From Dermacentor variabilis (Eukaryota > Arthropoda > Arachnida > Ixodida > Ixodidae), in contig NC_134568.1 of assembly GCF_050947875.1 (NCBI RefSeq), forward strand, positions 202,675,229 through 202,739,228: 64,000 nucleotides of DNA, given 5' to 3'. Position numbers and translations under genes: made by a program. Below are positions 24,101-35,185 of this stretch, piece after piece (positions within the stretch are counted from its first letter, which is position 1; each line of letters begins with the position of its first letter). A model generated the notes under the pieces. The model searched no databases. It saw only the letters and a program-made list of their open reading frames with translations, and had not been told where the DNA came from.

Positions 24101-25799
24101 ATATAGTAGACTCCTGTCTCCAAACTGCGGCACCCAGCCGCACGAAGCACAATGGAAGGGCAAGTGCGACCCTGTTCCATTTTTCATCGATAGGCTGTTC
24201 TCTCTTTCCGCTTAGTTATCCTTGCGCTGGTATTCCTTTGCAAGCATGAACGAACTTGCTCAACATCGCACTTTGCTGAATTACATGTTAGATAACGTTA
24301 GGACCAAAACAAGAGCCGCCTTCAAGTGCACCATGTGTCGTATGTTGCTGCGACAGGCCGCCACGTTTCATCACAATTTCCCGTCACAAAAGTGGTTAGG
24401 ATAACATGCCACAAGGCATGGCATGGCCAGCGAGATAAATGGTCGTTAGTCAAATGTGGCAAACGTGTAGCGCTAATGCTGCCTTTCCGAGCATAGCGAG
24501 TGCTATTCGCTGCAAGAAGTTATTGCAATTCACACTGGACTAACTATGAAAACGCGACTTTTTGTCAGTCACGAACCCAGAGAGAAATAACAGTTATTCG
24601 TCCCAAAGGAACTAAGGCCTCTGTCCGAGCTTCTCGGTAGGAGGCATGAGCCTCCAGAGTTTCTGAAAACTGGCGTCTGTTGTGCGAGCGGCGGTTTATT
24701 ATTTCGTATTGGACATACCACGAAATAGCTGTTGACGCCATATCCTTGTTATATGAGAAGAACGGTGCGCTCCAGTACAGCCCCGATTAAGAGCACTATC
24801 TGCTGCTTCCACATAATGATGCAAGGTTTACGCACAGTGCGCGTCGATTCTTTCGCGGCCCAAGCGGTGACAAGAACGACCGTGGAAGGAGGGGGGGGGG
24901 GGGGCAGTGCGGGCGCCGCGCGCTCCAGCGTTACGAGCAGTCGGCGAGTGGTGCAGTGGACCGTGGCGTTCTCAGCAGCGGGGTGTGCGACGCTTGTCTG
25001 GGCGCAGTGAAGTGAAAACAACTTGAGCGGCTGTTCTAGTTTTCAGCATTCTTATATGCGCATTTTTTTAGCCCTCGCATTACACATAGTGACATTGCTA
25101 AATCGCTGATCCGTGTTGCATACTTAAACAGCATGCTGTTTGTATGGTGCGGGCCGAGGTATTGGTATCAGTTTATTTTTATTTAGCCCCAAGATACTGG
25201 ATGTACTGCAAGACTGGTGGACGCGATGCAGTTGATGTAATGTTTAGGTCGCAGAAGTAAACTGAATTTTCTGAATGAAAGCAACGGCATCTTTTCTATT
25301 TTGTTGTAATAGTAAAAACGCCTTTATTTGCGTAAATGAAAACAGTATTCCGTTATACTACATCGAGTTGCAAATTTCAACGCGCAGCTGTCCTAACTAG
25401 CGCAAGTTTTGACGTAAGAGGTCAAAAGTATACGTTAATAAGTTCTGACGAACGAGGTCAAAACTTATTGAAACGTAACCTTAGAACACCTTTTTTTAAA
25501 ATCCGCTAGTACTGTGGCATCATGGGAAAGATAGCGGCCAAACAACAGGTTGATGTGGGGCCCTTTTTCTTGTTCTTTGGCCAGACTTATTGCGAATACT
25601 GAAAAACAATCTAATGACGTCAAAGTTGTGGCGCAAAGATAAATCCCAAGCCACCTCGAGTCAACGGCATTCGACGCTCAAGGTCGTATTGAGTCAAATG
25701 TGCTTACCTTTGTTAGTTCCATTTACGCGTTTCATTCTTTATGCACGTATTTTAAGCGGCGTAAAATCCCCATGCAATTTGGTTAGGGAATTGTGGCTG
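24101..25799. other. Intergenic stretch, no gene recognised
   Basis: Contains a G run at about 24889-24905 and a local inverted repeat near 25434-25472 (AATAAGTT and AACTTATT). The open frames are short and without motifs. Confidence 0.3.
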
Positions 25800-25900
25800 C
25801 TCAATTGCTTTCGGACACTCTAAAGAAATGCTTGAGCACTTGGTGTTAAAATGTTCAACTTTCCGCAGATGCCATGGTGTGCTGCCGAGCAAGTTTCAAG
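25800..25900 (+). mobile_element. Possible LINE C-terminal fragment
   Basis: One frame reads KEMLEHLVLKCSTFRRCHGVL, reminiscent of the EHLLxxC Cys/His end of I-type LINE proteins. It is short, with no 3' UTR seen. Confidence 0.35.
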
Positions 25901-26858
25901 GGAACTAAAGCGAAACAACAAATCAGCCAAGACTGGTTAAAATGGGCTTGAATAGTCTCTTGTCGGTAATTTTTCAATGACAGCATGGTCATTAGAAGAG
26001 AAAATGAAGGTCAAAGTTTCATATTTTTTTAAATTAAGCTTACAAAACCCGCACACCGGCACTTCAGTGTGACGTCACGGATTTCAAAGTAATTTATCTC
26101 ATTTTGGCAGCGTTAACTGAGTAAAAAATCCAGAAACTTGCCACATTCAGCCTTTTTGGCTCTTTTAGAACACAATGTAGTTGACCTTTACCGCTGTATA
26201 ATTACCTCGACCCTAATAGATACCGTTAAAATCCATGACGTCATGGTGGGGTGGGGCGTGAACTTTAAGGCGGATTTGCCATCCGTCTTTCGTTTTTACC
26301 TTTTTTCTGGCCTACCAAGCGTTTTATCGCGGCGAGAGTGGTGTCTGTGGCCTTGTGGAAGGGTGGTTTACTAATACACAAGAAACCATTTTTCTCTTTA
26401 TTGCCCCTTTCAACAGCTACATCTTGCACGAACTGTGCTTAATAATATCTTGTTTCCGAAAGGTTGGTCCTCAACTAGGTATAAGGCTCGCATAACTAGT
26501 GCTGGAATTCTTGTCAACCACGAATCTAGGCTCTCGTCTGTAACGCTGGTTCTCTGCGTGTGACTGTGGGGAGTGCTTGTTTATTCCTCGCTCTTTATTT
26601 CTTCCTATCCCCTTGTTCTCTGTATCTCTTTTTCTTCCGCTGCAAGCTGGTGGGCCTGGTGACCCTTTTAGGAGGCAACTGCTAGCCCACTTTTTCTGTT
26701 TGTGATGCTTGCATTATTTACGTGATTAACAATAACAATAAAAACGTTCGCTATGCTCACCGCAAACTGTTTACACGGCACAACACTGGCCTCTATCTCG
26801 CCACACGCATAGGAGTTTGTATTCTTGCAATTTCAACACAAACTCGCTATTAAAACCG
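25901..26858. other. Region downstream of cuticle gene 2, no gene recognised
   Basis: Two TGACGTCA-type sites occur (near 26070 and 26240). The text between resembles a dispersed repeat, but no second copy lies in the window to prove it. Confidence 0.3.
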
Positions 26859-26864
26859 TTTATT
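26859..26864 (-). terminator. Polyadenylation signal AATAAA of cuticle gene 2
   Basis: AATAAA on the minus strand, about 112 nt beyond the TAA stop of cuticle gene 2. It is the first such hexamer downstream, so it is the likely 3' end signal. Confidence 0.6.
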
Positions 26865-26975
26865 TTACTTTGCGTGGCACATAAACTTTCCAAAGTAGGG
26901 ACAGTAGCATGCAGGGAATTGTTGAAAAGGTGCAAGTTCTTCGCTTGCGATTGCGATGTTTTCCAGGTAACGGGC

Positions 26976-27338
26976 TTATCCGTAGTAACCGTGTCCGCCG
27001 TATCCATAGCCACCATATCCATAACCGCCGTAGCCGTGACCGCCGTATCCGTATCCACCGTATCCACCGTGCCCGTAGGCCGGAACACTTTTGCCGTGGG
27101 CACTCAAGTAGGGCGCAGCGGCGGGGAGGCTGGTCTTAGTTCCAGGCTCGTTGGTCTTGACGACGGCGCGGAACCCGAGCTTGTCGGCCACGTAGTGCAC
27201 CTGCCGATGGCGGCCGTCGATGTCGCCGAGGTAGTAGGAACCGTGCACGGGGCCGTACGCGTGCCCTGCTTCGTGGCGGCCGTTGACGGCGCCGTAGCCG
27301 TTGACGATGTCGTAGCCGAACCGGTAGTGCCCGTAGTC
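26976..27338 (-). CDS. Cuticle gene 2, exon 3 (chitin-binding domain and GYGG tail)
   Basis: The exon begins with GAC TAC GGG CAC TAC after the acceptor CTTTCCCACCAG and runs 120 codons to TAA. It carries the full chitin-binding domain and a tail of Gly-Tyr-Gly-Gly repeats. Long open frames on the plus strand here (Val-rich and Arg-rich) are shadows of the repeat codons. Confidence 0.92.
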   Translation of the reverse strand, partial: DYGHYRFGYDIVNGYGAVNGRHEAGHAYGPVHGSYYLGDIDGRHRQVHYVADKLGFRAVVKTNEPGTKTSLPAAAPYLSAHGKSVPAYGHGGYGGYGYGGHGYGGYGYGGYGYGGHGYYG

Positions 27339-30300
27339 CTGGTGGGAAAGATTTTAAAGGCAAATATGCGCCAAGGATACAAAGATGAAAGTCTTCTCAT
27401 TGGACATTATTCTTAAAAATAATACTTGTGCAAGATAGACGCAGAGAACAGGGACGAAACAAAAAACGTGCCAAGCGCTCCTGTTCCACCGGGCGTCTGT
27501 TTTGTGTCAGTGCTTAATATTTCGATAGAGTGGACGAGAAGGTGCAAAAGCTGACGACTGTTCTCAACAACTCACTGCGAAGCCAGCCATCAACGTCAAC
27601 GAAATAAATGCCGAATACACGAAACTTAATGGCTTCCAGGCTATAAAACAACCTCTAAAACTAAATTATTCAGTGCTCGAACAGCTAGCCTTACTGCTGC
27701 TGCTTGTCAAAAAGCCTTATGCACGGGCCTTCAAGCGCACCAGTCTGTCAGATTGTTTTCTTTTTGTTTAACTTTCCTAAATAAGCAAAACACTCACGCT
27801 TGTCGGGCGCTATAACGTACCCCCCCCCCCCCATTCCAATCTTTTCTATTCCAATTCTGAAATCAGCCCTCCGCGATTGGTCAACAACTTTTTTGGATCC
27901 CCCCCCCCCTTCACCTGTCTGCCACGCGACGTCACGAAAACCGCGATAGCTCCTCATCTGATATGACGTGTACACACTGATTACGCATGAGTTGACCGAG
28001 CAAACGAAAAATTATTTCTGATGCAACGCCCTTTCGCCATTAGCCCTCGGCTATTGGTCAAAAGTTTTCGGGCTTCAATCCCTTCACCTATCTGTCACGC
28101 GACGTCACAAAACCGAAAAAACTTACCGCATCAATGTGACGTGTACGAGTTAAAGATGCATTAATATGCCGAACAAAACTGAATTTTCTCTTGAATAGCC
28201 GCAGGCCGTCCCGATCCGTAAGGAATAATAGATGGCTGCTGCCAATCGCTCAGGCACTGGCTACTCGCACCTGTCGAAGAGCTTGGGCTTATTTGCGTGT
28301 AATAAAACATTCTGCGTGGCCGTGTAACATTTTCGAGCACTTTCGGCCCGTTTACGACCTCGTTCTGCCAACTCTTCTTTGCTGAGCATAGTTCTAGCGT
28401 CATTCTTAAGCTTGCGTTGCATGCCGCCGCAATTTTCGACCAGCCACTGCAATCTAAGTGAAGGAAAATGGACCAATCGAAGACGCCGGCACCACCCTCT
28501 TCATCCGGTTATCGATTTTCAGTGCAGTGGCTCGGCCCCATAGAATCCCTCTCCACTTGAGCGTGCTCCTCGCCTGTTGTCAGCCAATTAAATAAGACAA
28601 GTCGCTCAGCGTAGGCAATGTTATTCGTTTTTGAAGCAAACAAAAGTGACCGCCTATGAACGAGGAGTGCGTTTGAATGGTCTCTTCAGACAACCTGCAG
28701 GTGACCGCCCGGTGCTTGCTTCGGCGGTTACGCAAATTTGACGTCAGGAGATTGGACTAAAAAAGGTATTGAATTTTTATAGCGCCCGTGGTTTGCGTAT
28801 GCAAGAAACTGGAATATTTACTAATTTGGAAGTGTAGCCTAAATGTGTACAGATGTAGCACACAGGAAATGTGCCTTCACGTCGACAATTATCACGCAGT
28901 ATCAAATATCATGCAAATATCAGAAACGATATAAGCGCCAATAAGACGTTTATGTGAGCGAAATTTTCGACTCATCTACCGTAACATGAAGCGCTGCCAT
29001 GGTCGCCGCACTTACATCTTGTTTTCTGTATGTTCTGCTCGATCCGCCATGGTGTCCTCCAGCGTAGCCCCCAAAAGCGACGGCTGTGACGCCTAGGAAG
29101 ACGACTACCTGGAAGCCCCAAAAATAAGCACCATCACCAAGGTTTGTCACCATGCAAGCACAATCACTTTCCGCCGGAGCGCGCCGGCAGACACGCGTGT
29201 GGACTGTTTAAAGGTGTTTACGAAACGAGGAGCGCCACGATCTACAGCACGGAAGACCCATAATTACAAGGCGGAAACTGTGCCTCCATGCCGATGAGTG
29301 CTTCCGTTTTCACAAATAAACGCGACGTCGGTCAAATATTGAATTCGATCACTCGCGATGATTCGCAGAGCACACGTCTATACAGAGTGTTTCGCTTAAC
29401 TTGAGCCAAGCTTTACAAATATGCAAATGCTACGTAGCTGGACAGAGCCAAGGTAATGTTGTTTGTCGTCGCTTGGAGATACTCAGACTGAGTCACAATT
29501 AATTAGTCAACTTCTCAATTATTATACCTAGAAAAAGAAGTGTCAATGAGGAAATTGTAGACCAACACGAAAAACGCCCGATACAGCTTTCTTTTGCTCA
29601 ATACGTGCTACTTAAAAGGGTTTTTCCAAGCGTGAAAGAAGCCTGCGAATAAACGCAAAATGCATTGAGCAGCAAGTCGCGCGGCATTTTTGCGTGTATT
29701 CGCGGCTTGTTTCACGCTCGGCAATACACTATTATGTAGTACGTATTGAGGAACAGAGAGCTGTATCGGGAATTTTTCATGTTGCTCTACAATTTTCTCA
29801 TTGACACTTTTCATCTAGCTATAATAATTGAGAGGTTGATGAATTAATTAGGACTAATTATGTAATTAGGCGGAACGCAAAAATAATCTAAGTATCTCCA
29901 AGCGACGGCAAACAATATTACCTTGGTTTGGTCTAGATAAGTGGCATTTACATATTTTTATTCTATGGCTAAAGATACGGGAAACGCCCTGTATACGTAT
30001 ATGCAACTCTGCGACGCAACGTCATTGCGTGAACGAACGAATTATGCGCGCAGGTCATGGTAGCTTGTATGGAAACCGAAATCACATAAGTCGTTCAACG
30101 AGCAGCGTAAAGAAAAGATATGCACTGTAAGTAATGAGCTGCAGTTTTGATCGCAATTAGTTTCTAGCCAATTTCATCTTAACAGTCATCAGCAGCCCAA
30201 AAATGTTGCATTTGTCAGGCGACAAAAGCTTGCTCAGCATTTTTTTTTCTTTTGCATTCTCATCTGCATTCGTCGCACCATGCCGCATTTCAAATTTTTG

Positions 30301-31076
30301 AAGGGGGTTTGTCATATTGCAAGTGTCCGCGCTTACTTAACATTAAACCAGGGCAGCGCACGTGAAGCTTTGCTGACGAGAACTTCACGTCAAACGTAAT
30401 AAGCTTTTACCGTTTAAACAGTGTTTGACTCCTGACTTATGACTGCAACTGGCGACCGTATGGACATTAGACTAGCGGTTACACTAAACTCACCTGGCGG
30501 GTACATGTTCTGGGTGTTTACAAAAATGGACTGGAAATTGAGCTTGACGCATATAGCAGATGGGATCGTTTACAATAAAAGAGTAAACGATAAAAAGCTA
30601 CGCTGACCCCGGATCAAAATTAATTAACAGCGCACCACTTTGGCTCTGTCGCCGATTAACTACTGATAATTATGGAATAACCGCATAGACTATTCACACG
30701 TTCACGAGCATCACACAAAAACAACACTCATTAGCAAAACATGGTGTTCTCTGTAAAAACAAAGTAGCACAACTGAAAGAAGCACGGCCCCCCCCAATGT
30801 GCTGCTTGGATTCTATAACCACCGTGCCTTGTCCCTCTGATGAAAAGGACAAAACGTCTGAGCAGACAGGAGAGGGCGTCACTTTTGGCAAAAGACTTAG
30901 GATCTTCTTTAGCGACCTCGTGCACACTAACATAAAGATATAGGAAGACGGTTAAATACCCCAAATATATCACAAAAAGAGCTAGACGTTGCAGTCACGA
31001 CCATTTGTGCAGTGATACAAATCTCCGAGTAAATCGAACTATAGCGCTTCAGAAGCATGGTTACCTGACTGAGCAT
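26976..31076 (-). CDS. Cuticle protein gene 2 (chitin-binding RR-type), 3 exons
   Basis: Predicted secreted cuticle protein of 155 residues from exons 31076-31065, 29108-29016 and 27338-26976 (stop TAA). Residues 1 to about 20 form a signal peptide (exon 1 MLSQ, then VVVFLGVTAVAFGG). Residues about 37-102 fit the Rebers-Riddiford chitin-binding domain: YRFGYDIVNG, then GSYYLGDIDGRHRQVHYVAD, GF and TNEPGT. The tail (about 122-155) is a run of GYGG/GHGYGG repeats. The segment from ADKLGF through the Pro/Ala stretch after TNEPGT is almost identical to gene 1, so the two are paralogues with the same intron positions and phase (0). Introns are 1956 and 1677 bp. Intron 1 holds a TA-flanked fold-back element, and intron 2 a tandem duplication. 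Local tandem duplication of an ancestral gene, later spread apart by transposons, is the likely history. Family assignment is firm; the transcript is inferred. Confidence 0.88.
27819..27833. repeat. Poly(C) run in intron 2 of cuticle gene 2
   Basis: About 14 C in a row. A second run of about 10 C lies near 27900. Confidence 0.85.
27863..28185. repeat. Imperfect tandem duplication, two units of about 175 bp
   Basis: Unit 1 (from 27863) and unit 2 (from about 28039) share, in order: AGCCCTCxGCxATTGGTCAA, TTCACCTxTCTGxCACGCGACGTCAC, ATGTGACGTGTAC or its close form, GATTACGCAT/GATGCATTA and CCGAxCAAA. Each holds an inverted CCAAT box and a GACGTCAC site. It lies inside intron 2 of cuticle gene 2. 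Confidence 0.6.
29016..29108 (-). CDS. Cuticle gene 2, exon 2 (signal peptide and linker)
   Basis: Thirty-one codons between acceptor TTCCAG and donor GTAAGT. It encodes the hydrophobic VVVFLGVTAVAFGG followed by a Gly/His/Ser-rich linker and RTYRKQD. The last residues match those of exon 2 of gene 1. Confidence 0.85.
29381..29993. mobile_element. TA-flanked fold-back element (mariner-like MITE), intron 1 of cuticle gene 2
   Basis: The ends TACAGAGTGTTTC and (reverse complement of the right) TACAGGGCGTTTC match and are bounded by TA on each side, the Tc1/mariner target. The two halves are inverted copies over about 300 bp each (CAAGGTAAT.TTGTTTG, CGTCGCTTGGAGATACT, CTCAATTATTATA, AGTGTCAATGAG and CGATACAGCT occur in both). 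There is no transposase. Confidence 0.75.
31065..31076 (-). CDS. Cuticle gene 2, exon 1 (four codons, MLSQ)
   Basis: ATG CTC AGT CAG followed by a GTAACC donor. It lies 29 nt downstream of a TCAGT initiator and joins exon 2 in phase 0 to complete a signal peptide. Size and position match exon 1 of cuticle gene 1. Confidence 0.78.
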
Positions 31077-31141
31077 GTTTCCAACGTCTAGGAGCTCTTG
31101 CAACTGACTTCGAGCGGCTACGGACCGCCTGGTTTTATAAG
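31077..31141 (-). promoter_or_regulatory. Core promoter of cuticle gene 2 (TATA and initiator)
   Basis: TTATAAAA (31140-31133) precedes TCAGT (31107-31103) by the canonical distance, about 32 nt. This gives a start site near 31105 and a 5' UTR of about 29 nt. The layout equals that of cuticle gene 1, although the surrounding sequence differs. Confidence 0.75.
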
Positions 31142-33200
31142 TCTCGGCCAAACTCTCCCATATTGGCAGTCGTTCGGCCTCCCAATAGAGTCTCCCTAGG
31201 CTGGCGGCTATTTCCCTGGAATGCTGCATTTCGTGTCTTAGGGCTCACACACACGCGTTACAAGTGTCCATGCCGTACACGCCGCCATTCAGTTACCTGC
31301 TCTCCGAAGCCGGTTTCACTCGGTTGTTCGTTCGGCGTTGCTGCTTTGATTGGGTTCTGGTCTCGTGCATGACTTGCGCTGGAAACGTGCGAGAAGAGAA
31401 AGAAAAAGCTCTTACTGGTGACCTTTTGGACAAGGTTTTAGGTAACTATGAAGACGCTTTGAGATCTCTGTGTCATGCCCTAATTCTCTATATTCCGTAT
31501 TGGAACTTTATCTTTTCAAGGTAGTAGTAATCCGTGTCTTCAATTTGATTGCACTTTTACTCGAACCTTTTGGGTGCCGCTATGACGTTGGCTATAATCA
31601 CAAGGAGAAATGTTTTCCAACCTCATATACAGTTCGAACTGGAAGCATACGTTACAACGTGTACGTAGTAGGGCGATATTTGTGTGGTTAGAAAGCAATC
31701 TTTGGCGGCCACAAACAAATACACCAGCCTATAAAGCCTGGAACGCTGTGTTTATGTTCTGACTTGTCGATTTTGTGAAAATAAGATCACTAACGTAGGG
31801 TTCCAGCGGCAGAATTCGCCGACCGCTTCTTTTGTAAGTGCTGTTTCTGATCGGCGGGACTCATGTCGTCGTCATTCGCTATTATGAGAGACTGGCTATC
31901 GTTTTAGCGAATCTTTCTTGCGCGCTAAAGACTTTGCAAATAACAGCCTAATTGACTTCAAAGTGATGATGGACTACGCAAAAGTGATGGCCAAGTTACC
32001 TCACCATCGCAGAAGGGTTCACTTTTGGGTCTGCCGGGGGGAATTCAATGAGGGAACCTCAAGGTGGGACACAGTAGCACCCGTCACGCCTACTTTGAGC
32101 CCTGTGTGGTGCCTACATGAGACATCAACTACTTTACGAGAGTTCGATACTAGATGTTTCTCAGCTAAATTTATGGCGAAATGTTCTGAGCTAGATTGAA
32201 TAACTTGCAACAAGCTTTCCTTAACCTCACCTGGTAGTACGACCCCCCTCCCAATATATCACCAAAAGTTGCGTTGTAGGGCAGCCTCCCTTTTTTTAAA
32301 ATGTGAATACCATTCTTATCATTGTACGGCCAGTTTTCTTTCCGGCTACCTAACTATTCAAACAGAAATATGGACCGATCCCGAAGCTGATGTAGTCTAA
32401 AGATGCGGGCCGATCGCGGAGGTGGTGCTATCTAAATATGTGGTCTGATCGCGAAGGTAGTACCGTACAAAAATATGGTCCTAATCTCGGTCACAGCGCT
32501 TTTCAGTGAAAAGATAAGAATAAAATTTCTCCGGAATCGAATTCGCGCCACACCGGTTCCTGCAGCACAGCTGCCCCACGCAGGAGCGCGCGGCGCCACG
32601 AACGTCTACAGTAGGGAGGTATTTATTCAGCGCGCATAGGTCCACCTATGCGTCTCGGAGGCCACGCCCGGATTTCGCCAGAACGCCGCTAGATGGCGCA
32701 GCGTATTCAGGGGGCAGCGGGAGAGAGCAGCCCGGTGGCACAACATGGGTATTAGATGACGTGTTTCGGCTATTCACATACATGGCTCGTCATCGAAGAT
32801 AAATTTGGCCAAAATTTTCCTTTCTCTTTTTCTTCTAAGAGAAAGCACTACTCCGTCTCATCATGTGGCATATCTGGAGGCCATTACCCCCACAAGAAAT
32901 CGAAATTCTATAGGAAAAGTCGACGTCTATTTTTTTTTCAATTGCTTTATGAAGACAGAAAGCGCCATTCGCAGGACCACCAAAGGAAGACACGGACAGG
33001 ACAGGCGTACAGTTCATTGTTTAGGGCGTCTTTACGGAATCGACAGACAGCAGCGATGAATTCGGGCCCATTTATCATAAATTCTAGGACTAGTACCAGT
33101 TTTGAGACACAACTAAACAAACTTAAGACTTCTATACCTCTTTTGATAGAGCGGTACATGCCCATCCTGGGGGATTGATCAATGATGGGGTAAATTGTTT
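31142..33200. other. Upstream flank of cuticle gene 2, no gene recognised
   Basis: Short frames only. Notable small items are a near-perfect palindrome CGCATAGGTCCACCTATGCG at about 32633-32652 and, 35 bp later, CCGCTAGATGGCGCAG. Confidence 0.35.
32686..32702 (+). promoter_or_regulatory. CTCF-like motif CCGCTAGATGGCGCAG
   Basis: The core AGATGGCGC resembles the conserved arthropod/vertebrate CTCF motif. A second AGATGGCGC core lies on the minus strand at about 14823-14835. Binding is inferred only. Confidence 0.25.
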
Positions 33201-33545
33201 TAGGGGTGTGCGAATAGTAGTTTTTTGACCGAATCGAATAGGAATCGAATAGTGCCAGAAGCGCGTTGAATAAAAAAATTATGGGGTTTTATGTGCCAAA
33301 ACCACTTTCTGATTATGAGGCACGCCGTAGTGGAGGACTCCGGAAATTTCGACCACCTGGGGTTCCTTAACGTGCACCTGAATCTAAGTACACGGGTGTT
33401 TTCCTCCCCATCGAAACGCGGCCGCCATGGCTGGGATTCGATCCCGCGACCTCGTGCTGAGCAGCCCAACACCATAGCCACTGAGCAACTACGGCGGGTG
33501 CGCGTCGAATGAAATACGAATAGAATAATGCCAGAAGCAAATAGA
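33201..33545 (+). repeat. GAATA-rich dispersed repeat, interrupted by a SINE
   Basis: It starts TAGGGGTGTGCGAATAG and contains repeated CGAATA and ATGCCAGAAGC phrases on both sides of the SINE at 33272-33499. A relative with the same terminal GGGGTGTGC lies reversed at about 49500-49610. It is possibly a hAT-type MITE. Confidence 0.45.
33272..33499 (-). mobile_element. tRNA-derived SINE (Ruka-like), full length, with TSD
   Basis: On the minus strand: tRNA-like head with A-box-like region (GTTGCTCAGTGGCTATGG) and B box in GGGATCGAATCCC, then the body (TGCACGTTAAGGAACCCCAG, GAGTCCTCCACTACGGCGTG, ATAATCAGAAAGTGG) and an A/T-rich tail. GCGCGTTGAAT (33261-33271) and GCGCGTCGAAT (33500-33510) flank it as an 11-bp target duplication with one change. 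This is the best reference copy in the window. Confidence 0.85.
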
Positions 33546-35185
33546 ATCAAATGATGTGATAACTTTATTTGGAATCCGGCGATTGGGAGGCCCGGGCCTG
33601 GGGCCGCCTAGATGGCCACTGGGAGCTGCTGCTCCCGTGCGGCTTCCTTGACTCGCTGGACGGCCCAAAGTTGGTCTTGGAGTTCTGAGCTGAGCAGCAC
33701 GGCCGACCACCGCGCCCGTATATTTTCTGGGGAGACTGCCATTTTATTTTGGTATATTTCACATCCCCACAACATGTGTTGAAGGGTGGCTCTAACAGAC
33801 TTGCATAGCTTGCACATATCGCTTTCGTATATATCGGGGTAGAAAGTTTTTAGTTGCACGGGACTTGTATAAGTTTTTGTTTGTAGTCGCCTCCAAGTAA
33901 CGGACTCAGCTCTGTTCAGCTTAGTGTGAGGCGGTGGTAATACTCGCCTCCGATATTGATAGAATTTGGTAATATCGCTAAATCTTGTTAATCTATCTTT
34001 TTCTCTCCAGATTTCCTCCTCCGCGTTCTCCTGACCGATGGAAGTCACTCTTTGCTCAGCTCGGCGAGTAAGACCTCGAGCTTCGCGGTGTGCTACCTCA
34101 TTGAGGTTGACTGCGGGAATGTCTGGAGTCGTATGCGCTGGGAACCAGAGTAATTGCCTGCCGTTCTTTTCTGTATTGGAGAATTTTGCTTCATTGACTC
34201 TGATGATGTGCCATGCCTCAGGAGAGATCCTACCTTTTGCATAATTTCTAATGGCCGCTTGAGAATCGCTATTGATGTACTGAGCATTCGTTGAGACCAA
34301 TGCTAGTGCAATGGCTACCTCCTCTGCTGTCTCGGAATGTTTGGCATTAACTGATACGCTTGTAAGGGGTTTTTGGGTCGGATCTACGATTACTGCTACG
34401 TAGCCATTTCTGTGTGGGTATTCAGCCGCGTCTACGCAGATAGCTCTGTCGTCTGACCCAAAGCTTCGGGTAATTTTCTCTGCTCTACTCTTGCGTCTGC
34501 CGTCGTTGTAACCTGGATGCATGTTCTTGGGTATATTTGGTACTAGGAGTTTGTCATGAATTTCTCTCGTTATCATCCTCTTTGCCCCGTATAGACTGTG
34601 GTAATTCATTCCTAGTTTGCTTAGTATATGCCGTCCCGTTTTGGTTTTCATTAGTCGTTCTGCTTGAGATTGTTGTGCTTCTATGAGTTCGTCCAGTGTG
34701 TTGTGGAGTCCGAACTTTAGCAAGAGATCCGTGCTCGCACTGCTGGGAATCCCTAGTGCTAGTTTGTATGCCTTTTTTATCAGGTTGTTAACTTTAGTCT
34801 TTTCAGCTGCAAACAAATTGTGGAAGGCTGCTATGTATGTGATCTGACTGATTACGAATGATTGTATCAGCCGTATGATACTTTCTTCCTTCATACCGTG
34901 GTGCTTGTTAGTAATTCGTTTAATTAATCTCATGGTGTTTGTTACTTTTGTGTCTAACTTCTTTATGGTTTCCCGATTTCTGCCTTTGTTCTCGATTACT
35001 AGACCCAGCACCTTGAGCTGGTTGACTATTGGGATATTCCGCCCGTTTTTGGTGTGTAGCTTGATTTCCTCATGAGCCTTGTTTCTGTCGTATCTTTTGG
35101 GAGGCCTGCCCCTAAGTGTGGGGTGGTACAAAAGAAGTTCAGATTTCTCTGCAGAGCATGTGTTCCTATGAGGTGTTCCTCTACT
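33546..35185 (-). pseudogene. I-type LINE family 2, 3' half (RT end, RNase H, C-terminal motif)
   Basis: The minus strand encodes, within a long frame ending at 33608, the part of a LINE protein after the RT catalytic core: CSAEKSELLLYHPTLRG, a thumb-like region, then an RNase H domain (AICVDAAEYPHRNGYVAVIV with the first Asp, SETAEEVAIAL with Glu, YINSDSQAAI with Asp, NEVAHREARG at the end), and the Cys/His end CKLCKSVRATLQHMLWGC. The 3' UTR is about 60 bp with AATAAA. The frame is open for over 520 LINE codons. Its first 44 or so codons (35317-35186) are antisense sequence of the inserted family 1 LINE and do not belong to it. The 5' half resumes at 39136. Confidence 0.85.
35177..35185. repeat. 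9-bp target site duplication, left copy
   Basis: TCCTCTACT, repeated at 39136-39144. It brackets the family 1 LINE insertion. Confidence 0.8.

Noticed and set aside
26817..27416. Plus-strand 199-codon Val/Ala-rich frame
   Set aside because: Antisense shadow of the GYGG repeats in cuticle gene 2 exon 3.
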